In this document: piece after piece, positions 34,264 to 42,770 of the stretch | Position numbering within the stretch: the first letter of the stretch is position 1 | Layout: each line of letters begins with the position of its first letter | Assembly: GCA_017430765.1 (NCBI GenBank) | Contig: JAFRMI010000060.1 | Span: 1 to 64,000, forward strand | Source: Lachnospiraceae bacterium | GTDB taxonomy: Bacteria > Bacillota_A > Clostridia > Lachnospirales > Lachnospiraceae | DNA length: 64,000 nt | Direction: 5' to 3' | Translations under genes and position numbers: made by a program | The notes under the pieces: model-generated | What the model was told of the DNA's origin: nothing | The model's input: only the letters and a program-made list of their open reading frames with translations | Database searches by the model: none

Positions 34264-35871
34264 TTAAATTCCCTGATAAATAAATGACGCCGCGTTGTAC
34301 CCCGGTCCATAGCTCCCGAAAATCAGGATCATGAAAATTGCCAGAAGATAGAACGCATAGCGGAACACGATTCCCTGCTTTGCCGCAATCTCGCGCACAA
34401 CGATGCCCCGCTCATTGAGGATATCGATCACGAGAAGAACCACGATGGTATACATAGTAAAACGGAAATCTTTTTCCGTCAATCCCAGCTTGTAAAAAGT
34501 ACCGTTCAGAAATACCTGCGGATTGAACGATGTAAATGTGGCCTTAAACAGCCGGAACGACACTTTGAGCCCGTCCGTACAGTCAAAATACCGGCCCATG
34601 GTGATGAGGAACAGTGTCCGCGCCATCTGGAAGAGTCTCCACCCGAGGGATTCTCCGTCAATGTGCAAAAAGGCCCGCGTATCCGCCGAGACCTTCTCAA
34701 GCAGTGAATCGAGCGAGGTCAGGGTCGCGTGGAACACGCCGAACGCGACATACCGCCAGGCCGCCCCGTGCCAGATACCCACGATCACGAACACGATAAA
34801 CGAGGCGATCGTCGACGGAAGGATCTTGCCGTAATAGGATCCGATCCTCTTCTTCGCTTTCTTTGTAAAGCGGGAAAACGGCTTCGACAGGGCGATCGGG
34901 TAAAAGAGATAGTCCTTCATCCATCTGCCCAGTGACATATGCCATCTCTGCCAGAATTCCGAGACGGTCCTGGACATATACGGCGCTTTGAAATTCTCCG
35001 TAAGTGTGATGCCGAAAAGCCCGGATATGCCGAGGACAATATCGATTCCGCCGGAAAAGTCCGCGTACATCTGGAACCCGTAGAACAGAAGCCCGACAAA
35101 AACCGTAAAGCCCTTATAGTTGTTGACCTCAAAATTGGAGATGACCTCTGTGGCGATAATGGCTGCATTTTCCGCAATCACCATCTTTTTAAAATATCCC
35201 CAGAGCATGCGCAGGACGGACGTCCGAAACGTCATCTCATCAAATTCGTGCTCCCCGAAAAGCTGGCCCGCCAGCTCCTGGTGCTTGGAGATCGGCCCCT
35301 GTATGATCTGCGGAAAGTAAGAGGCGAACAGCGCGTACTGGAAGAGATTTCGGTCCGCCTTCTCACGTCCCTTGCTGACGTCCATCAGATAGCCGGTCAT
35401 CTGGAAGGTGTAGAAGGAGATTCCCAGCGGCAAAATGAGGCCAAGCGGCGCAAACTGCCGGCCGGACCCCGTAAGACGGAGAAGGCCGTTGATGTTGAGA
35501 AGCGTGAAATTGGCGTATTTTAAAACGGCGAGAATTCCGAAGTTAAAGACCATCGTGAGCACGAAGACGCGCTTTCTTCGTTTCGCGTATGTGTCCTTGA
35601 TTCTGTTTTTCTCCTCTTTTGAAAGCGGTTCGCCGCCGCCTTTAAGTGCGGTCTTCTGCTCTTCTGTCAAACGCTCGAGATACAGCGCCGCATAATAGGT
35701 CGTCAGAATTGTGACCGTAATAAACAGGCCGGCTTTTACCCCGCCCGCCGCGTAATAAAATACGATGCTCATGATCAGGAGCACGACCCACTGAAAGCGT
35801 TTCGGAATCGCATAAAAGAGGATCAGCCCGCATACAATCAGTATTAGAAATGGAACAGAAAACAAAGTCAT
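34264..35871 (-). CDS. MBOAT-family membrane O-acyltransferase (DltB/AlgI-like)
   Basis: A 535-residue integral membrane protein with about ten or more helices. MBOAT hallmarks are present: FWQRWHMSLGRWMKDYLFYP and, near two thirds of the length, IVGIWHGAAWR with the catalytic His. The family moves acyl groups through the membrane; AlgI acetylates alginate, PatA acetylates peptidoglycan and DltB passes D-alanine. Here the neighbours (carrier protein downstream, SGNH protein upstream) match the Dlt/Alg/Pat logic, so a wall glycan is the likely acceptor. The ATG at 35871 was chosen because a G-rich site lies 7 nt upstream and the hydrophobic part begins at once; the longer GTG frame to 35919 lacks a site. 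Confidence 0.9.
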   Translation of the reverse strand: MTLFSVPFLILIVCGLILFYAIPKRFQWVVLLIMSIVFYYAAGGVKAGLFITVTILTTYYAALYLERLTEEQKTALKGGGEPLSKEEKNRIKDTYAKRRKRVFVLTMVFNFGILAVLKYANFTLLNINGLLRLTGSGRQFAPLGLILPLGISFYTFQMTGYLMDVSKGREKADRNLFQYALFASYFPQIIQGPISKHQELAGQLFGEHEFDEMTFRTSVLRMLWGYFKKMVIAENAAIIATEVISNFEVNNYKGFTVFVGLLFYGFQMYADFSGGIDIVLGISGLFGITLTENFKAPYMSRTVSEFWQRWHMSLGRWMKDYLFYPIALSKPFSRFTKKAKKRIGSYYGKILPSTIASFIVFVIVGIWHGAAWRYVAFGVFHATLTSLDSLLEKVSADTRAFLHIDGESLGWRLFQMARTLFLITMGRYFDCTDGLKVSFRLFKATFTSFNPQVFLNGTFYKLGLTEKDFRFTMYTIVVLLVIDILNERGIVVREIAAKQGIVFRYAFYLLAIFMILIFGSYGPGYNAASFIYQGI

Positions 35872-35945
35872 AGAAAAACCCCATTCTGCCGTCAAAGCGG
35901 CCTGAAGCAGCGGCCGCACACTATCTTACAGAGATCTCATCGCCG

Positions 35946-37139
35946 TCAGGAAGCCTTCCTGCTGGCCTTTTTTATCGTCTTTTTCCATTTTTTTACGGCG
36001 CGGTGCCATTTCCTGAGATCGGCGTTCCATCTCTCATAGGCCGGATCCTCCCTGTGGTCGGGCAGGTTGTAAGCCGATGCGAGATACGGCGCCATCCAGG
36101 CCGTGATCTTCTTCGCTCCGTACACATTGAAATGGCCGTTATTCCAGAAATCGAGCTTCACGTCGAGATCATACTCCTCGAAATGATCCTCACAGTCGAG
36201 GAAGGAAAACCCGCGCTCCCTGACCCGCCGCTCGATGTAGTTGACCCGCTCGAGCGCATTCGGATAGAGAGGTGAGAGGGCGTAAGGATAGTACAGGAAA
36301 AGCACGTCCATATCCAGTTTTTCCGCCTCGTCCAGCAGTTCATCGAGTTTCGCGTCCCAGAATTCCCCGATCGGCATCTCCTCGTCCGTCTGCACAGGCA
36401 GATTGATCTCGTCACCCCAGCCAAGGAAATTGTATCCTCTGTACAGAAACGGATACTGCCCGTTCCAGTTTTCCAGGTTCAGCGGCTCCTTGTGGTATTT
36501 TGCAATGTCGAAAATATAATTCAGAATACGGATATTGTGCGGAAGATTCTGCCAGATGTAGCGCACCCGGTCCGGGGAATACTTGTAGCCGTCCGTGTTG
36601 AACCGGATATTGGCGTTGCCCTCGTCCTCCCTTGACAGAAGATACATGGAGTTTTCCACTATAAAAGGACGCACATCCAGAACCAGAAGCCGGGGCTTCT
36701 GCGTCTTTAGCATCTCATGAATCGCGAACAGCATTCCTTCCACCTGCATCTCGTTGGTGCAGAGGTTGTAGGAGGTGAATCCATATTCTTCAAATGCGTC
36801 CATCGGCATAAACGAGGACATGGTTCCGCTCGTCCCGATAAAGACGACGTCGAGAGAATCCTTCTCCTCGGCGTAAAAGCCGCTGACATTGTTCCGAGAA
36901 TGCGCCAGTTCCGGCCTTTTCGCGTAGGAGACATGCACAAAAAGCCATCCGAAGAGAACAGCAAACAAAGTGAGCCTGACAAAGAAGGAGACGCGGTCAT
37001 TCACCCGTTTCTTCGGATCAGCCGTTTCCGGGAGATCGGCTGCCGGAGCCTTTGTTCCCGCGGTTTTCCGCTTTGTCTCCGGCACTGTCCCCGCCGCGGT
37101 TTCAATTTTCTTATCTTTGTTTATGGCAGATGATTCCAT
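35946..37139 (-). CDS. Membrane-anchored SGNH-type protein (DltD/AlgJ-like)
   Basis: A 397-residue protein: basic and acidic N-terminal tail, one membrane helix at about 51-72, and an extracellular alpha/beta domain. VVFIGTSGTMSSFMP puts a Ser104 in the block I position (GTS instead of the usual GDS), and DFWNNGHFNVYGAKKI supplies the Asp/His pair of block V. Related proteins (DltD, AlgJ, AlgX, PatB) complete acyl transfer to the glycan outside the cell. It lies between the CsbB-like GT and the MBOAT gene, 74 nt before the latter, fitting one acylation unit. I do not recognise a more specific family. GAGAGG precedes the ATG. Confidence 0.78.
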   Translation of the reverse strand: MESSAINKDKKIETAAGTVPETKRKTAGTKAPAADLPETADPKKRVNDRVSFFVRLTLFAVLFGWLFVHVSYAKRPELAHSRNNVSGFYAEEKDSLDVVFIGTSGTMSSFMPMDAFEEYGFTSYNLCTNEMQVEGMLFAIHEMLKTQKPRLLVLDVRPFIVENSMYLLSREDEGNANIRFNTDGYKYSPDRVRYIWQNLPHNIRILNYIFDIAKYHKEPLNLENWNGQYPFLYRGYNFLGWGDEINLPVQTDEEMPIGEFWDAKLDELLDEAEKLDMDVLFLYYPYALSPLYPNALERVNYIERRVRERGFSFLDCEDHFEEYDLDVKLDFWNNGHFNVYGAKKITAWMAPYLASAYNLPDHREDPAYERWNADLRKWHRAVKKWKKTIKKASRKAS

Positions 37140-37191
37140 AGTTCCTCTCTTGCTGCAAAACCTGCCCTCTCATTCCGGGGCATATCCTCGT

Positions 37192-37218
37192 AAAGCGGAC
37201 ATCCGCAATCCGCTTCGC
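37192..37218 (-). repeat. Copy 2 of a 27-nt intergenic repeat
   Basis: Matches 27263-27289 at 25 of 27 positions in the same orientation. It lies 22 nt after the stop codon of the GT2 gene and before the SGNH gene, and can form the same hairpin. Confidence 0.6.
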
Positions 37219-37240
37219 TCCTTACAGACGCATGATCCGC

Positions 37241-38206
37241 TCACTCATTGACAAGCGTATCGTCCTCGAACCCAATCCGCTCCTCCTCCACGACGAGCGG
37301 CCGGTCCAGAACCCTCTGGTTAATCGACAGGATGTATTCCCCCATGAGGCCGATAAAGAAAAGCTGCACGCCTCCCAGAATAAATACGCCGATCACAAGC
37401 GGCGCGATTCCGGCGCGGAACCAGTCCCACCTGAGAAGCTTCAGGATAAAGTACACAATTGCCACGAGAAAGCTCATGCCGCCTATAAAGAAGCCCGCAA
37501 ACGTCGCAAACCGCAGCATCACCTTCGAGTAGGACGTGATGCCCACCATCGCCACGTCGTAAAGGCTGTAGAAATTATTCTTGCTTTTTCCCGCGCGCCG
37601 TTTCGGCCTCTCATAAAACACGGTCTTATAATCATACCCAAGTTCCGCGATCATCCCGCGGAGGTACGGCACGGGGTCATGAATTCCGCGGACAACATCG
37701 ACAAATGCCTTGTCATACAGTCCGAACCCGGTAAAGTTCTCAATGTGCCCGATATCCGTGATCTTCCGGAGAAGCTTGTAATACCGTCTGCGGAGGAACG
37801 CCATGATCACGCCTTCATCCGTCTTCTCCTTGATTCCGATCACGATCCGGTTTCCCGCTTCCCACTCCGCGACAAGCGTCGGAATCATCTCCGGCGGATC
37901 CTGGAAATCCGCGTTGAGGCGGACGACGCAGTCGCCGTAAGCCTGTTTAAGACCGTGCACCGGCGAGCGGAGCTGGCCGAAATTCCTGGCGTTGAAAATT
38001 GCCTTCACGTGCGAGTGCTCCGCGCACAGCTTTCTTAACAGAACGCGCGTATTGTCTTTGGAGTGGTTATCAATAAAGATTATTTCGTAGTCATACTTCG
38101 GAAGCTGCTCCTCGAAAATACGGCACAGCGTCTCCGTCATCGGAACTACGTTATCCTGTTCATTATAAGTCGGTATGACTACCGATATCAGCTTTCGTTT
38201 TTCCAT
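37241..38206 (-). CDS. CsbB/GtrB-like undecaprenyl-phosphate glycosyltransferase
   Basis: A 321-residue polyprenyl-phosphate GT. The GT2 domain has ISVVIPTYNEQDNV, EIIFIDNHSKDNT and the donor site LNADFQDPPEM; RRAGKSKNNFYSLYDVA is the conserved membrane-proximal motif of the DPM1/GtrB/CsbB branch. Two C-terminal membrane helices (about 230-255 and 265-290) follow. It should make a C55-P-linked monosaccharide on the inner face, to be used after flipping by an outer-face enzyme such as the YfhO protein at 31015. The ATG at 38206 has GGAG 6 nt upstream; the ATG at 38218 lacks a site. Sugar identity is not readable. Confidence 0.88.
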   Translation of the reverse strand: MEKRKLISVVIPTYNEQDNVVPMTETLCRIFEEQLPKYDYEIIFIDNHSKDNTRVLLRKLCAEHSHVKAIFNARNFGQLRSPVHGLKQAYGDCVVRLNADFQDPPEMIPTLVAEWEAGNRIVIGIKEKTDEGVIMAFLRRRYYKLLRKITDIGHIENFTGFGLYDKAFVDVVRGIHDPVPYLRGMIAELGYDYKTVFYERPKRRAGKSKNNFYSLYDVAMVGITSYSKVMLRFATFAGFFIGGMSFLVAIVYFILKLLRWDWFRAGIAPLVIGVFILGGVQLFFIGLMGEYILSINQRVLDRPLVVEEERIGFEDDTLVNE

Positions 38207-38256
38207 TCCTGTCTCCATGTTGCCGGCGGTCCGGCGCAGAACATCTCCTGCGCGGC

Positions 38257-40101
38257 TTACACCATGGCCTCCCCTTCCGTCAGGGGAATCTCCAAATTCG
38301 CGGCGAGTTCTTCCCTTGAAAGAAACGGCGCCATATCTTCAAGCGGCGATGAGACCATCGTCCCGTCCGGGAGCCTTCTTGAGGAAGGCTTGGGCTCCGT
38401 CTTCTGGAGCGGCGAAACGCGGACCTCAATCAGTGCCGGCAGCGGCAGGGCCATTGCCTCCCGCATACGCGCTTCGATGGTCGGGTTATCCGGGATGCAC
38501 CCGTAATGCAGTCCGAAGCAGGCTGCCAGTTTTTCCGGTTCCGGAAAATCCAGATCCCCGCTCTCCGGTCCCACGCCGATCAGCGGCTTCCCGAAATACG
38601 CATTCTGTGTCTGCCGGATCGAATGATAGCCCCCGTTGCAGATCAGGAAGACCCGCACGGGAATCCGGTTCGTCACGATGGTCTGCAGTTCCTGCAGATT
38701 CATCATGAGGCTCCCCTCCCCTGTCACGGCGGTGATCTCCTTTCCCGTTCCCCGGGCAAGTCCGATCGCGGCCGGCAGGCCGTATCCCATCGACGCGGTT
38801 GCGGTGTTGGAGTAGAACCGCGTCCCCTCTTTGAGCCGGAGCATCTGGATTCCCGCGACGCGCGACGTCCCGCAGCTCGCGATCACATCCGCCCCCTGCG
38901 GAAGCTGCTTCGAGAGTTCATCGTAGAACCGGTAGATATTGGACAGCCCGTCCGGCTGCGGGGCGCACTCCGCCTCCGTGAGTGTCGGAAAGCGGAACAG
39001 GCGCTCTCTTGCGCGGGCCGTCCATCCCGCTGCTTTTGCGCAGTACGGATGCTCTTTCGAGGCACCGCGGGTTTTAAGTGTCGAAATCAGGCGGTCCATC
39101 AGTTCCTTCGCGTCACAGATGACGGGGAGATCACAGCGGACGTTGGGCTTTTTCAGCTCATTTTCATCGAGTTCGTTGAGGATTGTATACGCCTCGCGCC
39201 CCCACTCCGGATAATTGAATCCGGTCTGGAGAAAGCTCTGCCTGCTGCCGATGGAGAGGAAGAGGTCGCTTCCCGCCATCGTAAGATTGCCGGAGCGGTT
39301 TCCGGTCATGCCGGTTCTGCCTGCGTAGTACGGGTGCGTTTCGGGCAGAAGATCGATGCTGGACATTCCGGTCAGCACCGGGATTCCGAGAAGGTCCGAA
39401 AGATCGCGGAACGACGCGATGCCCCCGGAAGCCCGGACGCCGAATCCGCCGAAGAGGACCGGCCTCTCTGCCGCGAGCAGGCGGTCCGCAATCTCCTCGA
39501 CGAGGCCTGCGGACGGAGCGGGAGGATCTTTATACCCCTCTGCTGCCGGCTCGAAAGAACGAAGCGCCGCGGGATCGATCTCCGCTGCCTGCACATCGAG
39601 AGGAATATCGAGCCAGACAGGCCCCCTCCGTCCGTGCATCATGAGATACAGCGCCTTCTCCAGCGCATAGCGGACGTCCTCCTTCTTCTCCGTCATAACC
39701 GCGTATTTTGTCATCGGAGATGCGGAGAGCGTCACGTCGAACTCCTGGATCCCGCTCGTGCGGAGCGGAAGCCCCGTTCCCCGCACCGTCGTCGCGAAAC
39801 GGGCCTGTCCGGACAGCACAAGCATGGGAATCGACTCCATATACGCGCACAGAACACCTGTCAGCGCGTTGGTGGCACCGGGACCCGTCGTCACGAGCAC
39901 GCATGCGGGGCGGTTGTCCACCCGCGCATAAGCCTCCGCCGCCATGGCACAGGCCTGCTCATTGTGATGAAACGTGCAGCGAAGTTTCTCCGAGTGCCCG
40001 AACGAATCGTCGAGGTGCATCGCCCCGCCGCCCGTCACAAGGAACACATCCTGTATTCCCGTCTCTATACATCTTTCCGCAATATAGTCCGATACTTTCA
40101 T
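38257..40101 (-). CDS. ThDP-dependent enzyme, acetolactate-synthase-like (possibly YerE-type)
   Basis: A 614-residue protein with the three-domain layout of ThDP decarboxylases. The catalytic Glu48 lies in FHHNEQACAMAAEAYAR; TGPGATNALTG follows; the ThDP/metal motif appears as GEGSLMMNLQEL...ICNGGYHS (GDG changed to GEG). It resembles the acetolactate synthase large subunit, but no small subunit or ilv gene is near. Instead it shares a run with rfbF, rfbG and rfbH. In Yersinia, YerE is a ThDP flavoprotein that transfers a two-carbon unit from pyruvate to C4 of CDP-3,6-dideoxy-4-keto-glucose, giving branched yersiniose. I infer a similar role here. A carboxylic-acid or amino-sugar modification is the alternative. 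Confidence 0.78.
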   Translation of the reverse strand: MKVSDYIAERCIETGIQDVFLVTGGGAMHLDDSFGHSEKLRCTFHHNEQACAMAAEAYARVDNRPACVLVTTGPGATNALTGVLCAYMESIPMLVLSGQARFATTVRGTGLPLRTSGIQEFDVTLSASPMTKYAVMTEKKEDVRYALEKALYLMMHGRRGPVWLDIPLDVQAAEIDPAALRSFEPAAEGYKDPPAPSAGLVEEIADRLLAAERPVLFGGFGVRASGGIASFRDLSDLLGIPVLTGMSSIDLLPETHPYYAGRTGMTGNRSGNLTMAGSDLFLSIGSRQSFLQTGFNYPEWGREAYTILNELDENELKKPNVRCDLPVICDAKELMDRLISTLKTRGASKEHPYCAKAAGWTARARERLFRFPTLTEAECAPQPDGLSNIYRFYDELSKQLPQGADVIASCGTSRVAGIQMLRLKEGTRFYSNTATASMGYGLPAAIGLARGTGKEITAVTGEGSLMMNLQELQTIVTNRIPVRVFLICNGGYHSIRQTQNAYFGKPLIGVGPESGDLDFPEPEKLAACFGLHYGCIPDNPTIEARMREAMALPLPALIEVRVSPLQKTEPKPSSRRLPDGTMVSSPLEDMAPFLSREELAANLEIPLTEGEAMV

Positions 40102-40238
40102 AATCGAATTCCCTGTGTTTTCGTAACTGTTCAGTACTCCTCATTGCCGGGGATGCCCCGTGTCCCCCGCTGCGGGCGGTCAAAGGCACCCTTTCACATC
40201 CTGAGACGGACGGCAGAGGAATACCGCATGTACCTTCT

Positions 40239-41570
40239 TTACCGGAGATACTTCTCACACCTCTGCTCACAGACCATAGTCTTCCCCGACTGCTCGATCG
40301 GAAGGCCGTCCACATATTCCACGCGGATCACTGCATCTTCCCCGAGATACTTCCGGTAGGCCGCAATGACCTCCTCTCCGGAAAGATGCGCTCCCATCTC
40401 GGCATTCAGCTTCAGAAGATATTCTTTCTCCCCTGTCTGGATGCATTTTGCCTGACGAAGCCGCCCCTCGAAATTCAGCAGATTATTCATGAATACATGC
40501 GTCGACAGCGGCTCCCCTTTCGTGTTGTAGATGAGCGCGCCGCGGCGTCCGTAGATCTCCGTAAAGATCTGCCGCACACGCCCCTCCTCATCGGGAAGCG
40601 TCCGCAGAATTCCGGTATCCCCCGTGTCGTAGCGGATCATGGGGAACGCGCGGTTGTAATAATCCGTGACGACAATTCTCCCAAGCTCCCCTTCTTCCGC
40701 CGGTTCGTCGGCATCCAGCTTCAGGATTTCAACATAAAAGTTATAGAGGTCAATCGTGTACACATCTTCCCCGGGAAGGCTCACGGCAATAAACCCGTTC
40801 TCATTATTGCCGTAGGAGAGAACCGGCGTAATGCCGAAGAGCTCCTTCGCTTTCTTCCTTGTGGAGGCAGGAAGCGCCTCCCCCATTGTGAAGATCATCT
40901 CGACCGCCCATCCCGTAACATCCAGGCTGCTCCGCTCCGCGTAATCGGTAAGCGCCGTGATGGCGCTTGAGTACGCGACCAGCACCTGGATCCGCTCCTC
41001 AAAGATCCGGTCAAAGATCGCACGGATGTTTCCGTCCCCCATATTGGAGATGTCAATCATCAGCAGGTTGTTGGTGAATGAGCGCAGGCCCGAGATCGTG
41101 TTCTTCCCCTCGATCCAGGCGCGGAACTCCCCCCTCTTCATTCCGAGCCGGAACCCGTTGAGCTCCATCACGGACATAAAGTTCATTCCGACGCGATTGT
41201 ACTTTTCGTCATCCGCGAGCACCGTAAAAGGCGTCCCCGTTGACCCGCTCGTCGAAAAGCGGTGAAGTTTATCCCGCTTCTCCCGGTAGAGATCGCTCAG
41301 AATTCCTTCGTAGTTCCCGATAAAATCCCGCTTCAGCAGAACCGGAAAATCTGACAGCGACTGACAGGTTCCAAGTTTCCTGTAAAACGGACACGTGAGC
41401 GAGGCGTGCCGCAGAAGCGCAGCAAGCCTTCTTTCCCGGTAAGCAGGCGTCACGCCGTTCACAATCTCCCGCTTATTGGCATTTAAGATCTTCTGTTTTT
41501 TTCCGCCTTTAAGATCATCGAGCGACTGCCAGGCCGCTCTGCGGATCCACTCTCCAGGTTGAATGGCCAT
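40239..41570 (-). CDS. CapK/PaaK-like adenylate-forming enzyme, copy 1
   Basis: A 443-residue protein of the phenylacetate-CoA ligase-like (CapK) branch of the AMP-forming superfamily. The phosphate-binding loop STSGSTGTPFTVLADD, the DYYNRAFPMIRYDTGDTG motif and a C-terminal lobe with VEYVDGLPIEQSGKTMV are visible. These enzymes activate a carboxylate as an acyl-adenylate; in capsule loci the acceptor is usually unknown. The ATG directly follows the wzx stop codon. A paralogue lies at 42758-44068 with wzx between them. A role in loading the carrier protein at 34001, in place of a DltA, is possible but inferred. Confidence 0.85.
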   Translation of the reverse strand: MAIQPGEWIRRAAWQSLDDLKGGKKQKILNANKREIVNGVTPAYRERRLAALLRHASLTCPFYRKLGTCQSLSDFPVLLKRDFIGNYEGILSDLYREKRDKLHRFSTSGSTGTPFTVLADDEKYNRVGMNFMSVMELNGFRLGMKRGEFRAWIEGKNTISGLRSFTNNLLMIDISNMGDGNIRAIFDRIFEERIQVLVAYSSAITALTDYAERSSLDVTGWAVEMIFTMGEALPASTRKKAKELFGITPVLSYGNNENGFIAVSLPGEDVYTIDLYNFYVEILKLDADEPAEEGELGRIVVTDYYNRAFPMIRYDTGDTGILRTLPDEEGRVRQIFTEIYGRRGALIYNTKGEPLSTHVFMNNLLNFEGRLRQAKCIQTGEKEYLLKLNAEMGAHLSGEEVIAAYRKYLGEDAVIRVEYVDGLPIEQSGKTMVCEQRCEKYLR

Positions 41571-42770
41571 TTATGTTCCCCTTCCCGCTTTGATAAAACC
41601 AAGTGTCAGAACCAGCAGAATCCGGATGGTATTCGCGATCAGAACTCCTGCCGAAAAACCGGGAAGACCGCCTCCCGGTGTCATCCGCGTAATCAGCAGC
41701 AGAAGGATCACCAGATGCAGAAGCTGCAGGGCAAGCTGCCACTTCGCGCCCGTAAATGTCAGAACCACAATAAACAGGTACGCGGACAGCATCGCCAGAA
41801 TCTGTGTGAGCGTCACCACCGGAATGAGGGACGCGGTTTCGCTGACAAGCTGCGGGTAAACCAGCCGGATGAACACCGGCGTCACGATCATGCAGCCCGC
41901 GAAAAATACGGCCGCTGCCAGGACCCCCGCCGCAGCGAACACAAGAAACCGCCTGCGCGTCACCTTCTCCTCGTCCTTCGTGAGATAGGATATGACAATC
42001 GTATTCACGGGGGCAATGAAGAGAACCAGCGTCTTCCCGATCAGAGACACCACATAATAAACGGCGACAGCCTCTTCGCCGAGCGCTCCCTTCAAGAAAA
42101 GGCGGTCCATATTGAGGGTCAGATTCGTGACAAAATAGGACAGGACGAGCAGTCCGCCACGTCTCATCACCATCGGGAAGTACGGCGTCCGGACAGTGAC
42201 ATTCCGGAAAATGCAGCCGGCAGCTGCGACGTAGCACAGTGCCGCCGCCTCGCCTGTAAGGAAGATCAGCTGCCAGATCCCGGTGGCTCTCCCGATCAGG
42301 TACCCCAGCGCATATCCGGCTCCGCAGATCGTATAATAGAAAAAATAGCGCCGATAATCAAGTGACAGTCTGTATTCCACATCCCCGTAGTACCGGAAAT
42401 CGGTCAGGAGAATGAGCAGGGCAAGCAGCAGGACCGCACCTCCGCCGCCCAGAGAGTCCCTCGCGTAAATGATCGAGCAGAGAATACCTATAAGGCTCAT
42501 GAGGAGAACTGCCGCAAAGTAATCCCCGTTGTTAACGGCGTAATCCCGCCGCATGACAAGCCGACTGTTGTTGAGAGCCTGCCCGATGGAAGGTCCGAGA
42601 ATATTCACGAGCGCCATGATATAGAGAAGACCGCCGTATGCGGCGGTTCCCATAGACGACGCCGCCCGCGGATAAACGAAAAGCTGGAGCACACCGTTCA
42701 GAACGAGTGCCCCTGCAATCGTATAGACCGTATTCGCCGCAATCGCTTTTTTACGCCTTACTTCCGCCAT
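41571..42770 (-). CDS. Wzx-type polysaccharide flippase
   Basis: A 399-residue membrane protein with about 11-12 helices, in the MOP/Wzx superfamily. The N-terminal NTVYTIAGALVLNGVLQLFV and the conserved MGTAAYGGLLYIMALVNILG region fit O-antigen/teichuronic flippases, which move undecaprenyl-diphosphate-linked repeat units across the membrane. It overlaps the upstream PaaK-like gene by 13 nt and is followed with no gap by the other PaaK-like gene, so the three are translated together. It is a second export route beside Wzm/Wzt; no Wzy polymerase was recognised. Specificity cannot be read from the sequence. Confidence 0.85.
   Translation of the reverse strand: MAEVRRKKAIAANTVYTIAGALVLNGVLQLFVYPRAASSMGTAAYGGLLYIMALVNILGPSIGQALNNSRLVMRRDYAVNNGDYFAAVLLMSLIGILCSIIYARDSLGGGGAVLLLALLILLTDFRYYGDVEYRLSLDYRRYFFYYTICGAGYALGYLIGRATGIWQLIFLTGEAAALCYVAAAGCIFRNVTVRTPYFPMVMRRGGLLVLSYFVTNLTLNMDRLFLKGALGEEAVAVYYVVSLIGKTLVLFIAPVNTIVISYLTKDEEKVTRRRFLVFAAAGVLAAAVFFAGCMIVTPVFIRLVYPQLVSETASLIPVVTLTQILAMLSAYLFIVVLTFTGAKWQLALQLLHLVILLLLITRMTPGGGLPGFSAGVLIANTIRILLVLTLGFIKAGRGT

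Noticed and set aside
38257..40101. Annotation as biosynthetic acetolactate synthase (IlvB)
   Set aside because: No regulatory subunit or other branched-chain amino-acid gene is near, and the neighbours are CDP-deoxysugar genes.
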